This document shows positions 7,524-14,965 of a stretch of 64,000 bases of DNA, piece by piece; positions within the stretch are counted from its first letter, which is position 1, and each line of letters opens with the position of its first letter. The notes beneath the pieces are model-generated. The model did no database searches and was not told the origin of the DNA. It saw only the letters and a program-made list of their open reading frames with translations. Origin of the DNA: Aquimonas sp046318115 (GTDB lineage Bacteria; Pseudomonadota; Gammaproteobacteria; Xanthomonadales; Xanthomonadaceae); the NCBI GenBank assembly GCA_046318115.1, contig JBKCVA010000031.1, positions 51,143-115,142 on the forward strand, given 5' to 3'. The translations under genes and the position numbers were made by a program.

Positions 7524-9589
7524 GACGGCTTCGCCTCGTCCGCGCTGGTCTCGGGAAGCTTGGCGCTCGGCTGGGCAGTTCCGAACGCGAAGCCGAACAG
7601 CACGTGCTTCGACAGGGAGTCATCAGGGAGGCCGGCGGCCAACTCGCGCTCGCTGATCGCGCCGCAGGGACAACCGCCCAAGCCGTGGTCAGACAGCGAC
7701 AGCCACAGAGCGCCCATCCACTCGCCCGCCGAGCGCACGCGCCGGTGATAGTCGGCGAGCGGCTCCGCCACACGTTCGCCCGGGCCGGGGCCGAGGACGA
7801 AGATTCGTTGTCCGGCCTGGTCAAGTGTGTGCTGCGAGTAGTACAGGCCCTGGTCGGGCAGCCGGTCTTCGCGCGGCGCGTCGAGCAGCTTCCATTCGGT
7901 CGCTTGCGGGCTGCGCAGCCAACGCCGCAGGTGGGCACCGTCGCGCTGCACCAGCAGCAGCTGCAGCGAGGGATCGACATCAGGCGGCTGCGCGGCGTCA
8001 ATCAGCTGCTGCGCACCGGCTGCGGGTAGCGCGTCGGGCAGGTAGTGGCGCACTGCCCAGCGCGAACGTACTCGCGTTTGCAGCGTGTCGATGGCCTGCG
8101 GATCCCGTGCCTCGTTCGGCGCGATGCGCTGGCACCAGCTCAGCTCGTAGTAGTGGCGCCGACGTTCAACCAGGGGGGCCAGCAGCGCAGGGAGCTCGGC
8201 AGCTTCTCCGCTGAGGCCTTGGGCGTGCGCTGCCTGTCGCCAGTAGGCCAAGGCCACTCCGCCGTCCAGCCACACCAGCTTGCGACCGAAGAATCCGTAT
8301 TTGCGGCTCGTGCGCTCGTGGTTGCCAAGGCAGACGAGATGGACCTCGAGCGGCGCGTCGGCCAGCCCCTGACCTGCCGCCACGAGTTCGAAGTCGCCGC
8401 ACTCGGGAATGAAGCGGAGCAGCAGGCTGCGCGCAGCGTCGCGGATCGAGACCAGCTGCTCGGGCGAGCCGAGGTTGCCGCCGCTCGGGCAGTTGCGGAC
8501 GACACGCTCACCCTCGTGGCGCACCCCGAACACTTGCTGCATCGCCGCCTGCAGGCGCTCGGCGAACATCTCCGGCAGCAGCTCCGACAGCCGCTGCGAC
8601 GGCAGCGCCGGCTGCACGGTTTCAAGGCTGGCCGCGAGATTGGAGGCCTGGTAGTGGACCTCGTGAGGCTTGCTGCCTACCAGTGCCTTTGACGGTACGG
8701 CGACGAGTGCTGCTTGCTCCGCCCAGTCCCGCAGGGCGTCCTCTGCCACCCGCTGCGAAGCGCTGATTGCGGCAACGCGCTCCACCTGCAGGCGACCTCC
8801 ACGAAGGGCGAAACGGAGCAGGCTCTGGGTGAAGGCCGGCGCCGCAGCCCGCGCGGCCAGCAGCTGCATCTGGTGCACCAGGGCCGACAGCAGCAGAGGC
8901 TCCGGCGTGCCCGCGCTGCTGCCGAAGCTGGCGATCACGTCCCGCAAAGCCAGGCCTCTTCGCATCAGGAAGGGGCCGATCGACACTGCGTCGCCGCCCA
9001 GCAGCACCGGAATCAGCTTGCCGCCTCCGGCAAGCAGCGCTTCGACATCCGGCAGCGGATCGCTGACCGTGAGCGGCAGAAAGGCGAAGTCATCGCCCGA
9101 AAGATCGGCATCGCTCACTTCGACGCGGCCGCCGCCGTCGCGGATCGCGCCCTCCAGCAGCGGATGGCTGCGCAGCAAGCGCAGCGGCTGCCGGTAGGCG
9201 CGTACCGCGGTGTCGCGGTCGCCGTGCAGCCGGGTCTGGTCGAGGCTGCGCGCCAGGAAGCTCTCGACGGCTGCCGGTTCGCTTCCAATGGCTGGCGTAT
9301 CGGCACGCGCAGCGTTCTCCAGCAGCCCCGCGCGGAACAGATTGCGCAGGTAGTAGATGCTGCCCGGGCAGTGGCCGAATGCTTCGATCGGCGTGCGCCC
9401 GTTGATCTCGGTGAGCAGGCTGCGCAGCGGCTTGCCGGCGTACTGCACTGGAAAGATCGAGCCGTACAGCCCGCCGAAGGCGGCCATCTTGTCGGCGTCG
9501 AGCTGATGCCAGCGGATCTCGGGCAGGACCCGGGGATAGGCGGGAACGGCGGCGTCGATCTCGGGGTCGCCGGTCAGTGCGAAGGCCAT
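7520..9589 (-). CDS. SagB-type azoline dehydrogenase fused to an ocin-ThiF-like N-terminal region
   Basis: A 689-aa protein. Residues about 52-94 (LRSLLTEINGRTPIEAFGHC then YYLRNLFRAGLLE) resemble the winged-helix, leader-binding part of TOMM C proteins. Residues about 160-280 (IPVLLGGDAVSIGPFLMRRG) look like a decayed E1-like domain without the usual zinc cysteines. Residues about 330-460 have the SagB-like CPSGGNLGSPEQ and RKYGFFGRKLVWLDGG. Residues about 500-675 look like a second nitroreductase unit (RVRSRWAVRHYLPDA, DHGLGGCPCGAISERELA). SagB enzymes use FMN to oxidise azolines to azoles. The start at 9589 overlaps the previous gene by 16 bases. The SagB assignment is fairly sure; the N-terminal reading is inference. 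Confidence 0.75.
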   Translation of the reverse strand: MAFALTGDPEIDAAVPAYPRVLPEIRWHQLDADKMAAFGGLYGSIFPVQYAGKPLRSLLTEINGRTPIEAFGHCPGSIYYLRNLFRAGLLENAARADTPAIGSEPAAVESFLARSLDQTRLHGDRDTAVRAYRQPLRLLRSHPLLEGAIRDGGGRVEVSDADLSGDDFAFLPLTVSDPLPDVEALLAGGGKLIPVLLGGDAVSIGPFLMRRGLALRDVIASFGSSAGTPEPLLLSALVHQMQLLAARAAAPAFTQSLLRFALRGGRLQVERVAAISASQRVAEDALRDWAEQAALVAVPSKALVGSKPHEVHYQASNLAASLETVQPALPSQRLSELLPEMFAERLQAAMQQVFGVRHEGERVVRNCPSGGNLGSPEQLVSIRDAARSLLLRFIPECGDFELVAAGQGLADAPLEVHLVCLGNHERTSRKYGFFGRKLVWLDGGVALAYWRQAAHAQGLSGEAAELPALLAPLVERRRHYYELSWCQRIAPNEARDPQAIDTLQTRVRSRWAVRHYLPDALPAAGAQQLIDAAQPPDVDPSLQLLLVQRDGAHLRRWLRSPQATEWKLLDAPREDRLPDQGLYYSQHTLDQAGQRIFVLGPGPGERVAEPLADYHRRVRSAGEWMGALWLSLSDHGLGGCPCGAISERELAAGLPDDSLSKHVLFGFAFGTAQPSAKLPETSADEAKPS

Positions 9590-10164
9590 GGCAGGTCTCC
9601 CAGCAGGTGGCAGGTGAAGCGCTCGGGACCGGCGTGGCTGCGGCCGCTGACGCGGCGGCAGCGGCAGCCGTGCACGGCGAGCAGAGGGGCGCCCTGGTGT
9701 TGCGCACCGAACTGGTCGATGACGGTGGCGCCGGCCTGCGGCACCTCGAGCGACTTCAGCACCAGTTCGGCGACCAGGCGTGCGGTGCTCGGCAGGAAGC
9801 CCGCGTACTCGAACTGCGGATCACGCTCGCTGTTGGCGATCACCGATTCGCAGAATTCGACGCTGTACGGCGGCGGCGGCGCGCTGACGAAGCGCCGCCG
9901 GAAGCAGCGGGCGCAGGCGCTGGCGTCTTCGAGCAGCGGCGTGATCACCGCGTAGCGTTCGAACAGGAAGGCGCCGATGACGCGGCTGTGGCGCGTCTGC
10001 AGCTCCTCGAGCAGGTGCAGGTCGGGGGCCGCGCTCAGGTGCAGCGCCAGCTCGGGGCCATGGCCTTCGATACGACCCTGCAGCAGGGCCGCCACGGCTT
10101 CGCCGAAGCGACCGCGTGCGCTGATCGCAGGGCCATGCAGGACGGGAGAAAGTACGGCGGACAT
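9574..10164 (-). CDS. Short ocin-ThiF/TOMM C-protein-like component
   Basis: A 196-aa protein. The stretch VIGAFLFERYAVITPLLED followed by ASACARCFRRRF (CxxC at about 84-87) matches the 'GPxxxPGxSACxxCLxxR' pattern of TOMM cyclodehydratase C proteins. A C-terminal GCRCRR (about 166-171) could supply the remaining zinc ligands. No ATP-binding Rossmann GxGxxG motif or winged-helix leader-binding region is visible, so it looks like only part of a C protein, the other part perhaps residing at the N-terminus of the adjacent SagB-like protein. It starts 7 bases after the YcaO gene ends. The homology is inferred from motif spacing alone. Confidence 0.6.
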   Translation of the reverse strand: MSAVLSPVLHGPAISARGRFGEAVAALLQGRIEGHGPELALHLSAAPDLHLLEELQTRHSRVIGAFLFERYAVITPLLEDASACARCFRRRFVSAPPPPYSVEFCESVIANSERDPQFEYAGFLPSTARLVAELVLKSLEVPQAGATVIDQFGAQHQGAPLLAVHGCRCRRVSGRSHAGPERFTCHLLGDLPWPSH

Positions 10165-10171
10165 GTCGACC

Positions 10172-11479
10172 TCAGGCGAAGGGTTGAGGGGCGGGGTTGA
10201 GCCAGTCCGCCTGCGCGCCGCGAAGCCCGAGCCAGCGGGCGAATTCGGCGAGGCGGCGGGCGCCCAGGAAGCGCGAGCGGTGCATGAAGCTCATCGGCAT
10301 CAGACCGGGAATGAAGGCGCGCACCGACACCAGCTCGCAGTCGCGCAGCTCGTCTGGCGTCAGCTCGGCGAGGTAGGCGTCTTTGCCATGCGCGCCGAGC
10401 AGGGCGTGCAGGTAGGCGAAACCTGCTTCCGGCGTCTCCGGTGCGGTGGCGTCGAGATCGAACAGCGCCTGCGCGTCGATGTCGCCGCCGCGATCGAGGA
10501 AAGCGAATGCCGGTGCGCGGGCGGGGTGCATCATGTGCACGGCGCCGTCCAGCAGGCTCTGGAATTCGCTCAGTGCCTCCGGTGGACGATGGTTGGTCAT
10601 CTCCAGCGCCGCGCCGATCATCACCATCTCGCTGACCGCCTTGTCGACGGCGCGGGCGTAGCGGAAGTCCGCCGCACAGCCGACGACATTGACCACGCGC
10701 GGATGCCGCGGGCGGTGGCGGCGGGCGTAGACCACCGGCACCCCGAGGTCGGTGGTGCCACGGTAGAGGGCGATATCGCCGGCCGACAGCACTTCGGCCA
10801 CCGCGGGAGAGAGCGCGTCCAGGGCCAGGGCATCCAGATGGATGCGCGGCAGCGGCCGGCAGGTCAGCCAATTGAGCGACAGCGCATCGCGCTCGATCAC
10901 TTCCAGCAGTCCCGACACGGCGGCGCGGGTGCGGTCGACGTGCACGGCGACGCCGGTCGAGATCGGGTTCCAGAAGCGCTCGCTGCTCCAGGCGCGCGGA
11001 TACAGATGGGTGACCACGCTTGGAATCAGGCGGATGGCCTGATCCGAAAGACGCACCGACTGCACCCAGCGGATCGCCTCGGCCGGTTCGAAGTTGTGCA
11101 GCATCTGACCCGGTGCCGCCAGTTCCTCGGCCGACAGCCTGGGCAGCGCCCGCCAGTCGAAGGCGCTGCTGCCGAGCTCGTCGGCGCTGGCGATCAGATA
11201 CTCGCCGTCGTCGAGCACGGCGCTGCTGTAGCGCTCGGCGGCTTCCGCGATCGCCTTGAGGTCAGCGAGCGCCGGCTCGGGTTCTGAAGCCGCGCCATAC
11301 AGCCCGAAGTTCCAGCTTTCGCGACCCGACCAGTCGCGAACGTAGGGGAACAGTCGCGCGAGGTTGGAGGTCCGGCACTGCACCACATGGAAGGCGCGGT
11401 CGAGGAAACTGTTCAGATGCACGGGTTCGGTTCGGCCGATGGTGCCGAGGAAGCCCTGCGAAAGCGCATGCACGCTCAT
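10172..11479 (-). CDS. YcaO-domain azoline cyclodehydratase (TOMM D protein)
   Basis: A 435-aa YcaO protein. The ATP/Mg motifs are visible: AIAEAAERYSSAV (about 77-89), GLLEVIERDALSLNW (about 190-204) and KAVSEMVMIGAALE. The C-terminus is Pro-rich (NPAPQPFA), as in azoline-forming YcaO enzymes, where the tail reaches the active site. These enzymes activate peptide amides with ATP to cyclise Cys/Ser/Thr into thiazolines and (methyl)oxazolines. The start at 11479 overlaps the preceding gene by ATGA. The adjacent C-protein-like and SagB-like genes and the Cys/Ser/Thr-rich precursor support a TOMM role rather than ribosomal S12 methylthiolation. Confidence 0.92.
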   Translation of the reverse strand: MSVHALSQGFLGTIGRTEPVHLNSFLDRAFHVVQCRTSNLARLFPYVRDWSGRESWNFGLYGAASEPEPALADLKAIAEAAERYSSAVLDDGEYLIASADELGSSAFDWRALPRLSAEELAAPGQMLHNFEPAEAIRWVQSVRLSDQAIRLIPSVVTHLYPRAWSSERFWNPISTGVAVHVDRTRAAVSGLLEVIERDALSLNWLTCRPLPRIHLDALALDALSPAVAEVLSAGDIALYRGTTDLGVPVVYARRHRPRHPRVVNVVGCAADFRYARAVDKAVSEMVMIGAALEMTNHRPPEALSEFQSLLDGAVHMMHPARAPAFAFLDRGGDIDAQALFDLDATAPETPEAGFAYLHALLGAHGKDAYLAELTPDELRDCELVSVRAFIPGLMPMSFMHRSRFLGARRLAEFARWLGLRGAQADWLNPAPQPFA

Positions 11480-12249
11480 GCCGCAATCTCCTTGTGCGAG
11501 GCGCGGGCGGCGTGATCCGCCAGCAGCAGCAGATAGGCCGACTCGCGCCCGGTGAAGCCGAGCCGGTTGAGGGCTGCGGCGAGGAAGTCGAGCGCGGCAA
11601 GCTCGCCCCAGTGCGCGAACATCGCGCTCGACTCGGGCAGGTCTTCGGGCCGCCCGAGGCTGACCGCGCGGCGCCGCAGCAGCTCGAGTTCGGGCGCGCT
11701 GAAGCGGTCCTCGAGCAGGGCATCGAGGGACTCGCCCTGCGGCTCGACCGCCAGCACCCGTGTGCACAGCGCCAGCGCCAGTTGCTTGGTGTCGAGCGCG
11801 CGCTCCAAGGCATCTAGGGCGAGCCCGCTCAGGGCCACTGCCTGCGGCTGCAGCAGAGATTCCATGCGCACCACGAGGCCGTTGCTCCGACGTTTGCCGC
11901 TGGCTGCACCCTCCGAGATCAGCGGCACCGCATCCCAGGGCAGGCTGAACATGGCTTCGTCCAGCAGCTGTTCGGCGCAGCCGTACAGGCGATTGCGGGT
12001 GGACAGCAGCGTGTCCGGCAGCTGCAGGTCCATCACCAGCACGGGTGCGCCGTTGCACCACTCGAAGCGATGGTCGAGCACCTCACAGGCCTCGCGACGG
12101 GCGGCGGCGCGCAGGCGGTGGGCCAGCCGCAGCAGTGGGGTGTGGCGCAGGCCAGCCGTGACGCTGAGCCGGTAGGCGATGCCCGTGGAGTCCTGCGACG
12201 CGGCGGCGTCGTCGTCAGCCAGTTCGAGGTCAGAGAGTTCGATGCGCAC
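11476..12249 (-). CDS. Unknown protein of the TOMM cluster
   Basis: A 257-aa, mostly soluble protein that I do not recognise. The N-terminal half looks like mixed alpha/beta (GIAYRLSVTAGLRHTPLLRL, GAPVLVMDLQLPDTLLSTRN). The C-terminal half is Leu/Ala/Glu-rich helical (ALDALERALDTKQLALALC). No catalytic or metal motif and no signal peptide are visible. It sits between the ABC-2 permease (3-base gap) and YcaO (ATGA overlap), so it should be made in step with the modification enzymes. A scaffold, leader-binding or partner role for YcaO is possible but unsupported by motif. Confidence 0.75.
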   Translation of the reverse strand: MRIELSDLELADDDAAASQDSTGIAYRLSVTAGLRHTPLLRLAHRLRAAARREACEVLDHRFEWCNGAPVLVMDLQLPDTLLSTRNRLYGCAEQLLDEAMFSLPWDAVPLISEGAASGKRRSNGLVVRMESLLQPQAVALSGLALDALERALDTKQLALALCTRVLAVEPQGESLDALLEDRFSAPELELLRRRAVSLGRPEDLPESSAMFAHWGELAALDFLAAALNRLGFTGRESAYLLLLADHAARASHKEIAA

Positions 12250-12252
12250 GAC

Positions 12253-13287
12253 TTACTCCTTGGCGGTGTACTTGAAGGAGGTGATGGCGATGAGGAACAT
12301 CACCGCGGAGAAGATCAGCAGGAAGCCCACCGACACCCAGGGATCGATGCGGAACTCGGTGTTGAGGATCAGCCCCTTGAACAGATCGACGCTGTAGCTG
12401 GTGGGCATCACGCGGGCGATGGCCTCGGTCAGTGGGAATTTGCTGGCCGGAAAGAACAGGTCGCCGAAGAACACGATCACCAGGTTGACCACGGTGAAGA
12501 CGTGCACGCCCGAGGAGTAGTTCGGCAGCACGCAGGCGATCGCGAGGCCGAAGGAGACGAAGGCCGCAGCCACCGGGATCGATGCAGCAAGCGTCAGCAG
12601 CCAGCGCTCGAGTCCCAGACCGGTGTCGAGCAGAGCGACCGCGCAGAGCAGAAAGACCAGGGTGATTCCCAAGGCCAACAGCAGCTTGGTGAGGAATTCG
12701 GCGGCGAAGTAGGTCCAGAACGGCAGCGGCAGCATCCGGTACAGCCGCAGCGTGCTGGCCGACCGCTCCTGCAGAACCTTGGCGCCGGTCGTGAAAAGGC
12801 CCAGATTCAGCAGGCTCATGATGATGATGGCCGGCAGGAAGAACAGCGGGCTGGTCTCAGCGTCCACCCACAGCGGCTTCACCTTGAGCTCCGGCTGCAG
12901 CGCGGTGATGCGCTGGGTCAGCACTGCCACCAGCGGACGGTCCATCCGGTAGGCCGCGATCTGCAGGGTGTCGGCATCCAGTCTGCTGACGCCGATGCGC
13001 GCTTTCTCGCGACGCACTTCGGCGCCGGCATCCTCCACGCCGTGGCGCAGGTTGAAGGCCTCTTCATCCAGCTTCAGCTCGCTGGCGAGCAGGGGCACGG
13101 TGGTGTCGAAGACCACACCCACGCGGGTGGCAGGTGCGCTCAGGTAGTAGGCGTAGGAGTACAGCAGCAGGAAGACCACCGGGATGGCCAGCGTCATCAC
13201 CAGCGAAATGACGTTGCGGCGGAAATAGGTCACCGACATGCCGCTGAACAGCTTCACCGCCCGCAGGTCGGAAGGCTGGTCGGACAT
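12253..13287 (-). CDS. ABC-2 type transporter permease of the TOMM cluster
   Basis: A 344-aa permease of the ABC-2/NatB/DrrB type: one N-terminal helix (VISLVMTLAIPVVFLLLYSY), a periplasmic domain of about 130 residues, then five helices (such as FFLPAIIIMSLLNLGLFTTG and LLLALGITLVFLLCAVALL). The start at 13287 (MSDQPSDL) lies one base past the ATPase stop. It pairs with the ATPase at 13289-14209. Being second in the transcript after the precursor, it is the likelier exporter for the mature peptide, compared with the MacAB-like set at the operon's end (inference). Confidence 0.88.
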   Translation of the reverse strand: MSDQPSDLRAVKLFSGMSVTYFRRNVISLVMTLAIPVVFLLLYSYAYYLSAPATRVGVVFDTTVPLLASELKLDEEAFNLRHGVEDAGAEVRREKARIGVSRLDADTLQIAAYRMDRPLVAVLTQRITALQPELKVKPLWVDAETSPLFFLPAIIIMSLLNLGLFTTGAKVLQERSASTLRLYRMLPLPFWTYFAAEFLTKLLLALGITLVFLLCAVALLDTGLGLERWLLTLAASIPVAAAFVSFGLAIACVLPNYSSGVHVFTVVNLVIVFFGDLFFPASKFPLTEAIARVMPTSYSVDLFKGLILNTEFRIDPWVSVGFLLIFSAVMFLIAITSFKYTAKE

Positions 13288-13288
13288 G

Positions 13289-14209
13289 TCAATTGACCGA
13301 GGCGATGTTGTCGACATAAAGAGCCTCCAGTGAGCGCGCGCCGAGCATCACTTCGGCGTTGAATCCGGCGGCGCGCTCGGCTTCGAAAATCTCTTCGAGC
13401 ACGCGCGGCAGCAGGGTCTTGTGGACGCGGAACTCCCGGCGTCCGGCATCGGGTTCGCCCAGCGGCGTGATCTCGGCGAGGCTGGCCCAGTTCGCATAGA
13501 AGCTCGCAGGGGCGCGCAGCGACAGGAAGGTCAGCTCGCTGCCGCGGCCCATCAGCTCGTCGCGGTCGGCGCTGCCGCGGATCTGCCCGCGATCGATGAA
13601 ATAGACGCGGTCGCACAGCTCCATGGCTTCGGTCATGTCGTGCGTGGCGATCAGGCCACCGGTGCCCTCGCGTTCTTTCTTGCGCTTTACGCAATCCCAG
13701 ATCGCGCGCTTCGAGCGGATGTCGAGCGCGGCGGTCGGCTCGTCCATCACCAGGGTGGATCGGCGGCCGTAGAGCGCGACGAAGGCCGAGAGGCGCTGCT
13801 GCTGGCCAACCGACAGGTCGCCGATGGTCTGCCCGGTCAGGGCGTTCAGCCCCAGCGCGTCCAGCAGGGTCTCGGCGTCGTCCGCGGCTTCGAGGCTGCT
13901 GCGTACCAGGGTCACCAGCTGCCCGACCCGGACGTGACTTGGCAGGGCGGAGCGCTGGAAGATGAAGCCGACTTCGCGCTTGTGGGCGACACTGAAGCGG
14001 CGGGGATCGCTGCCGCAGACGCTGACGCGCCCCGACTGCGGAATGTTCACGCCCTCGAGCATTTCGAGCAGCGTGGTCTTGCCGGCACCGTTGGGGCCCA
14101 GCAGGCCGACCAGTTCACCCGGTCTGCAGGTCAGGCTGACCTTGTCGAGGGCGAGCTTCTCGCCGTAGGCGAGGCTCACTTCCTGCACGTGGATCAATGG
14201 AACTTGCAT
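13289..14209 (-). CDS. ABC transporter ATP-binding protein of the TOMM cluster
   Basis: A 306-aa ATPase: Walker A GPNGAGKTT (about 38-46), a Q-loop in FIFQRSALP, signature LSVGQQQRL, Walker B LVMDEPTAALD, and switch region IATHDMTEAME. This is the CcmA/NatA branch that pairs with ABC-2 permeases. About 75 C-terminal residues follow the ATPase core (SFYANWASLAEITPLGEP onward), as in drug/peptide exporters. The start at 14209 has a Shine-Dalgarno GGAG 8 bases upstream. The long in-frame extension upstream runs through the precursor gene in another frame and is not coding. Confidence 0.92.
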   Translation of the reverse strand: MQVPLIHVQEVSLAYGEKLALDKVSLTCRPGELVGLLGPNGAGKTTLLEMLEGVNIPQSGRVSVCGSDPRRFSVAHKREVGFIFQRSALPSHVRVGQLVTLVRSSLEAADDAETLLDALGLNALTGQTIGDLSVGQQQRLSAFVALYGRRSTLVMDEPTAALDIRSKRAIWDCVKRKKEREGTGGLIATHDMTEAMELCDRVYFIDRGQIRGSADRDELMGRGSELTFLSLRAPASFYANWASLAEITPLGEPDAGRREFRVHKTLLPRVLEEIFEAERAAGFNAEVMLGARSLEALYVDNIASVN

Positions 14210-14237
14210 GGCGGATCTCCTGGCCGGTCGCCGGGGA

Positions 14238-14266
14238 GGACCTGCGCGTGGCCTGCGCGCAGGTCC
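14238..14266 (-). promoter_or_regulatory. Hairpin between precursor gene and export/modification genes
   Basis: A perfect 11-bp inverted repeat (GGACCTGCGCG, 7-base loop, CGCGCAGGTCC) lies in the 68-base gap between the precursor stop and the ATPase start. There is no U-run, so it is unlikely to be a full terminator. In RiPP operons such stems commonly reduce readthrough or protect the precursor mRNA so that more precursor than enzyme is made; that role is inferred. Confidence 0.6.
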
Positions 14267-14277
14267 AGCCCGATCGA

Positions 14278-14496
14278 TCAGTTCTCTTCGGTCGCGGTGG
14301 CCGAACCGTAGGTGCCGAGCGAGCCCAGCGTGCCGGCCGTGCCGGTGGCCGAACCGAAGGTGCCGGCGCAGCCGGCGGTGCCCAGGCAGCCCGACGCGTT
14401 GGCGGTCACGCCTTCGGCGCTGATCTGGTTCTCGACGGCGCTGTCGCCCAGCACGATGTCCAGGGAAGCGTTGGGAGCGTTTTCGATGTTCTGCAT
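14278..14496 (-). CDS. TOMM precursor peptide (azole RiPP precursor)
   Basis: A 72-aa peptide. Residues 1 to about 33 form a leader (MQNIENAPNASLDIVLGDSA, then VENQISAEGVTAN). The C-terminal core is Gly-rich with Cys37, Cys43 and many Ser/Thr in repeated GT/GS units: SGCLGTAGCAGTFGSATG then TAGTLGSLGTYGSATATEEN. Small residues before Cys/Ser/Thr suit YcaO cyclisation. At DNA level the FGSAT- and YGSAT-coding stretches are near copies, so the core seems to have grown by duplication. The start at 14496 is chosen for AGGA 7 bases upstream; an ATG at 14520 lacks this. It is first in the operon, ahead of exporter and modifying enzymes. I do not recognise the core from any described family. Confidence 0.8.
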   Translation of the reverse strand: MQNIENAPNASLDIVLGDSAVENQISAEGVTANASGCLGTAGCAGTFGSATGTAGTLGSLGTYGSATATEEN

Positions 14497-14790
14497 GACG
14501 ATGTCCTCGTGAGTTCTCATGGTTTGGATTGCGCCAGTCACTGATGCAGTGCCCTGACGAAATCGAGAACGGAGGCTCCGCGAAAACCGTATCAGCGCGA
14601 TTTCGAGACGCCGGCCGCAGGCGCGTCGTCGGCGAGTCCGCGCGACGGCGTGTTGGGGGCGTACGGGCGCACGCACCGGGTTCTGTCGCCGATGCGGGCG
14701 TGGCGTTTGCGCCCCGCGGACAAGGCAGGCCGCGCGCCTGAAGCGGGGGGGCGATGCACGAGCGCGAGTCGCGAGAGCCCGCAGGCTGCA

Positions 14791-14895
14791 GAAAAACAGC
14801 TTGCGAGCGCGGCCAGGGATGGCCGGGACGACGAAGCAAGCGCGTCAGCGATGGATGTGTCGTGAGGCGGTACGGACCTGCGCCGGACCGCCGAC
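14791..14895 (+). repeat. Dispersed 105-bp intergenic repeat, family A copy 1
   Basis: Matches the reverse complement of 21978-22082 over 105 bases with about ten differences by eye and no gaps. It contains stem-forming stretches (GGCGGT...ACCGCC). Both copies lie just past gene ends, next to terminator-like hairpins. Confidence 0.8.
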
Positions 14896-14897
14896 CT

Positions 14898-14924
14898 GAA
14901 AAGCTCCCCGGAAAGGAGCTTTTC
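14898..14924 (-). terminator. Terminator hairpin after the methylglyoxal synthase-like gene
   Basis: A 10-bp inverted repeat GAAAAGCTCC / GGAGCTTTTC with a 7-base loop, about 40 bases past the stop at 14966. The T-rich end of each arm could serve either strand. Confidence 0.65.
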
Positions 14925-14965
14925 GACAAGCTGCTCGCCTCGCGCGTGTCGGAGGTGCGCTGGGT

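Larger units (their letters stand above)
14497..14965. other. Non-coding region between the TOMM operon and the methylglyoxal synthase-like gene
   Basis: 469 bases with no credible gene on either strand. It should hold the TOMM operon promoter (transcribed leftward), but I see no convincing -35/-10 pair. It contains one copy of a 105-bp dispersed repeat and a terminator-like hairpin, listed separately. Confidence 0.6.

Noticed and set aside
13289..14929. 546-codon version of the TOMM ABC ATPase
   Set aside because: Residues before MQVPLIHVQE overlap the precursor gene in another frame and lack ABC motifs; the start at 14209 has a proper Shine-Dalgarno site.
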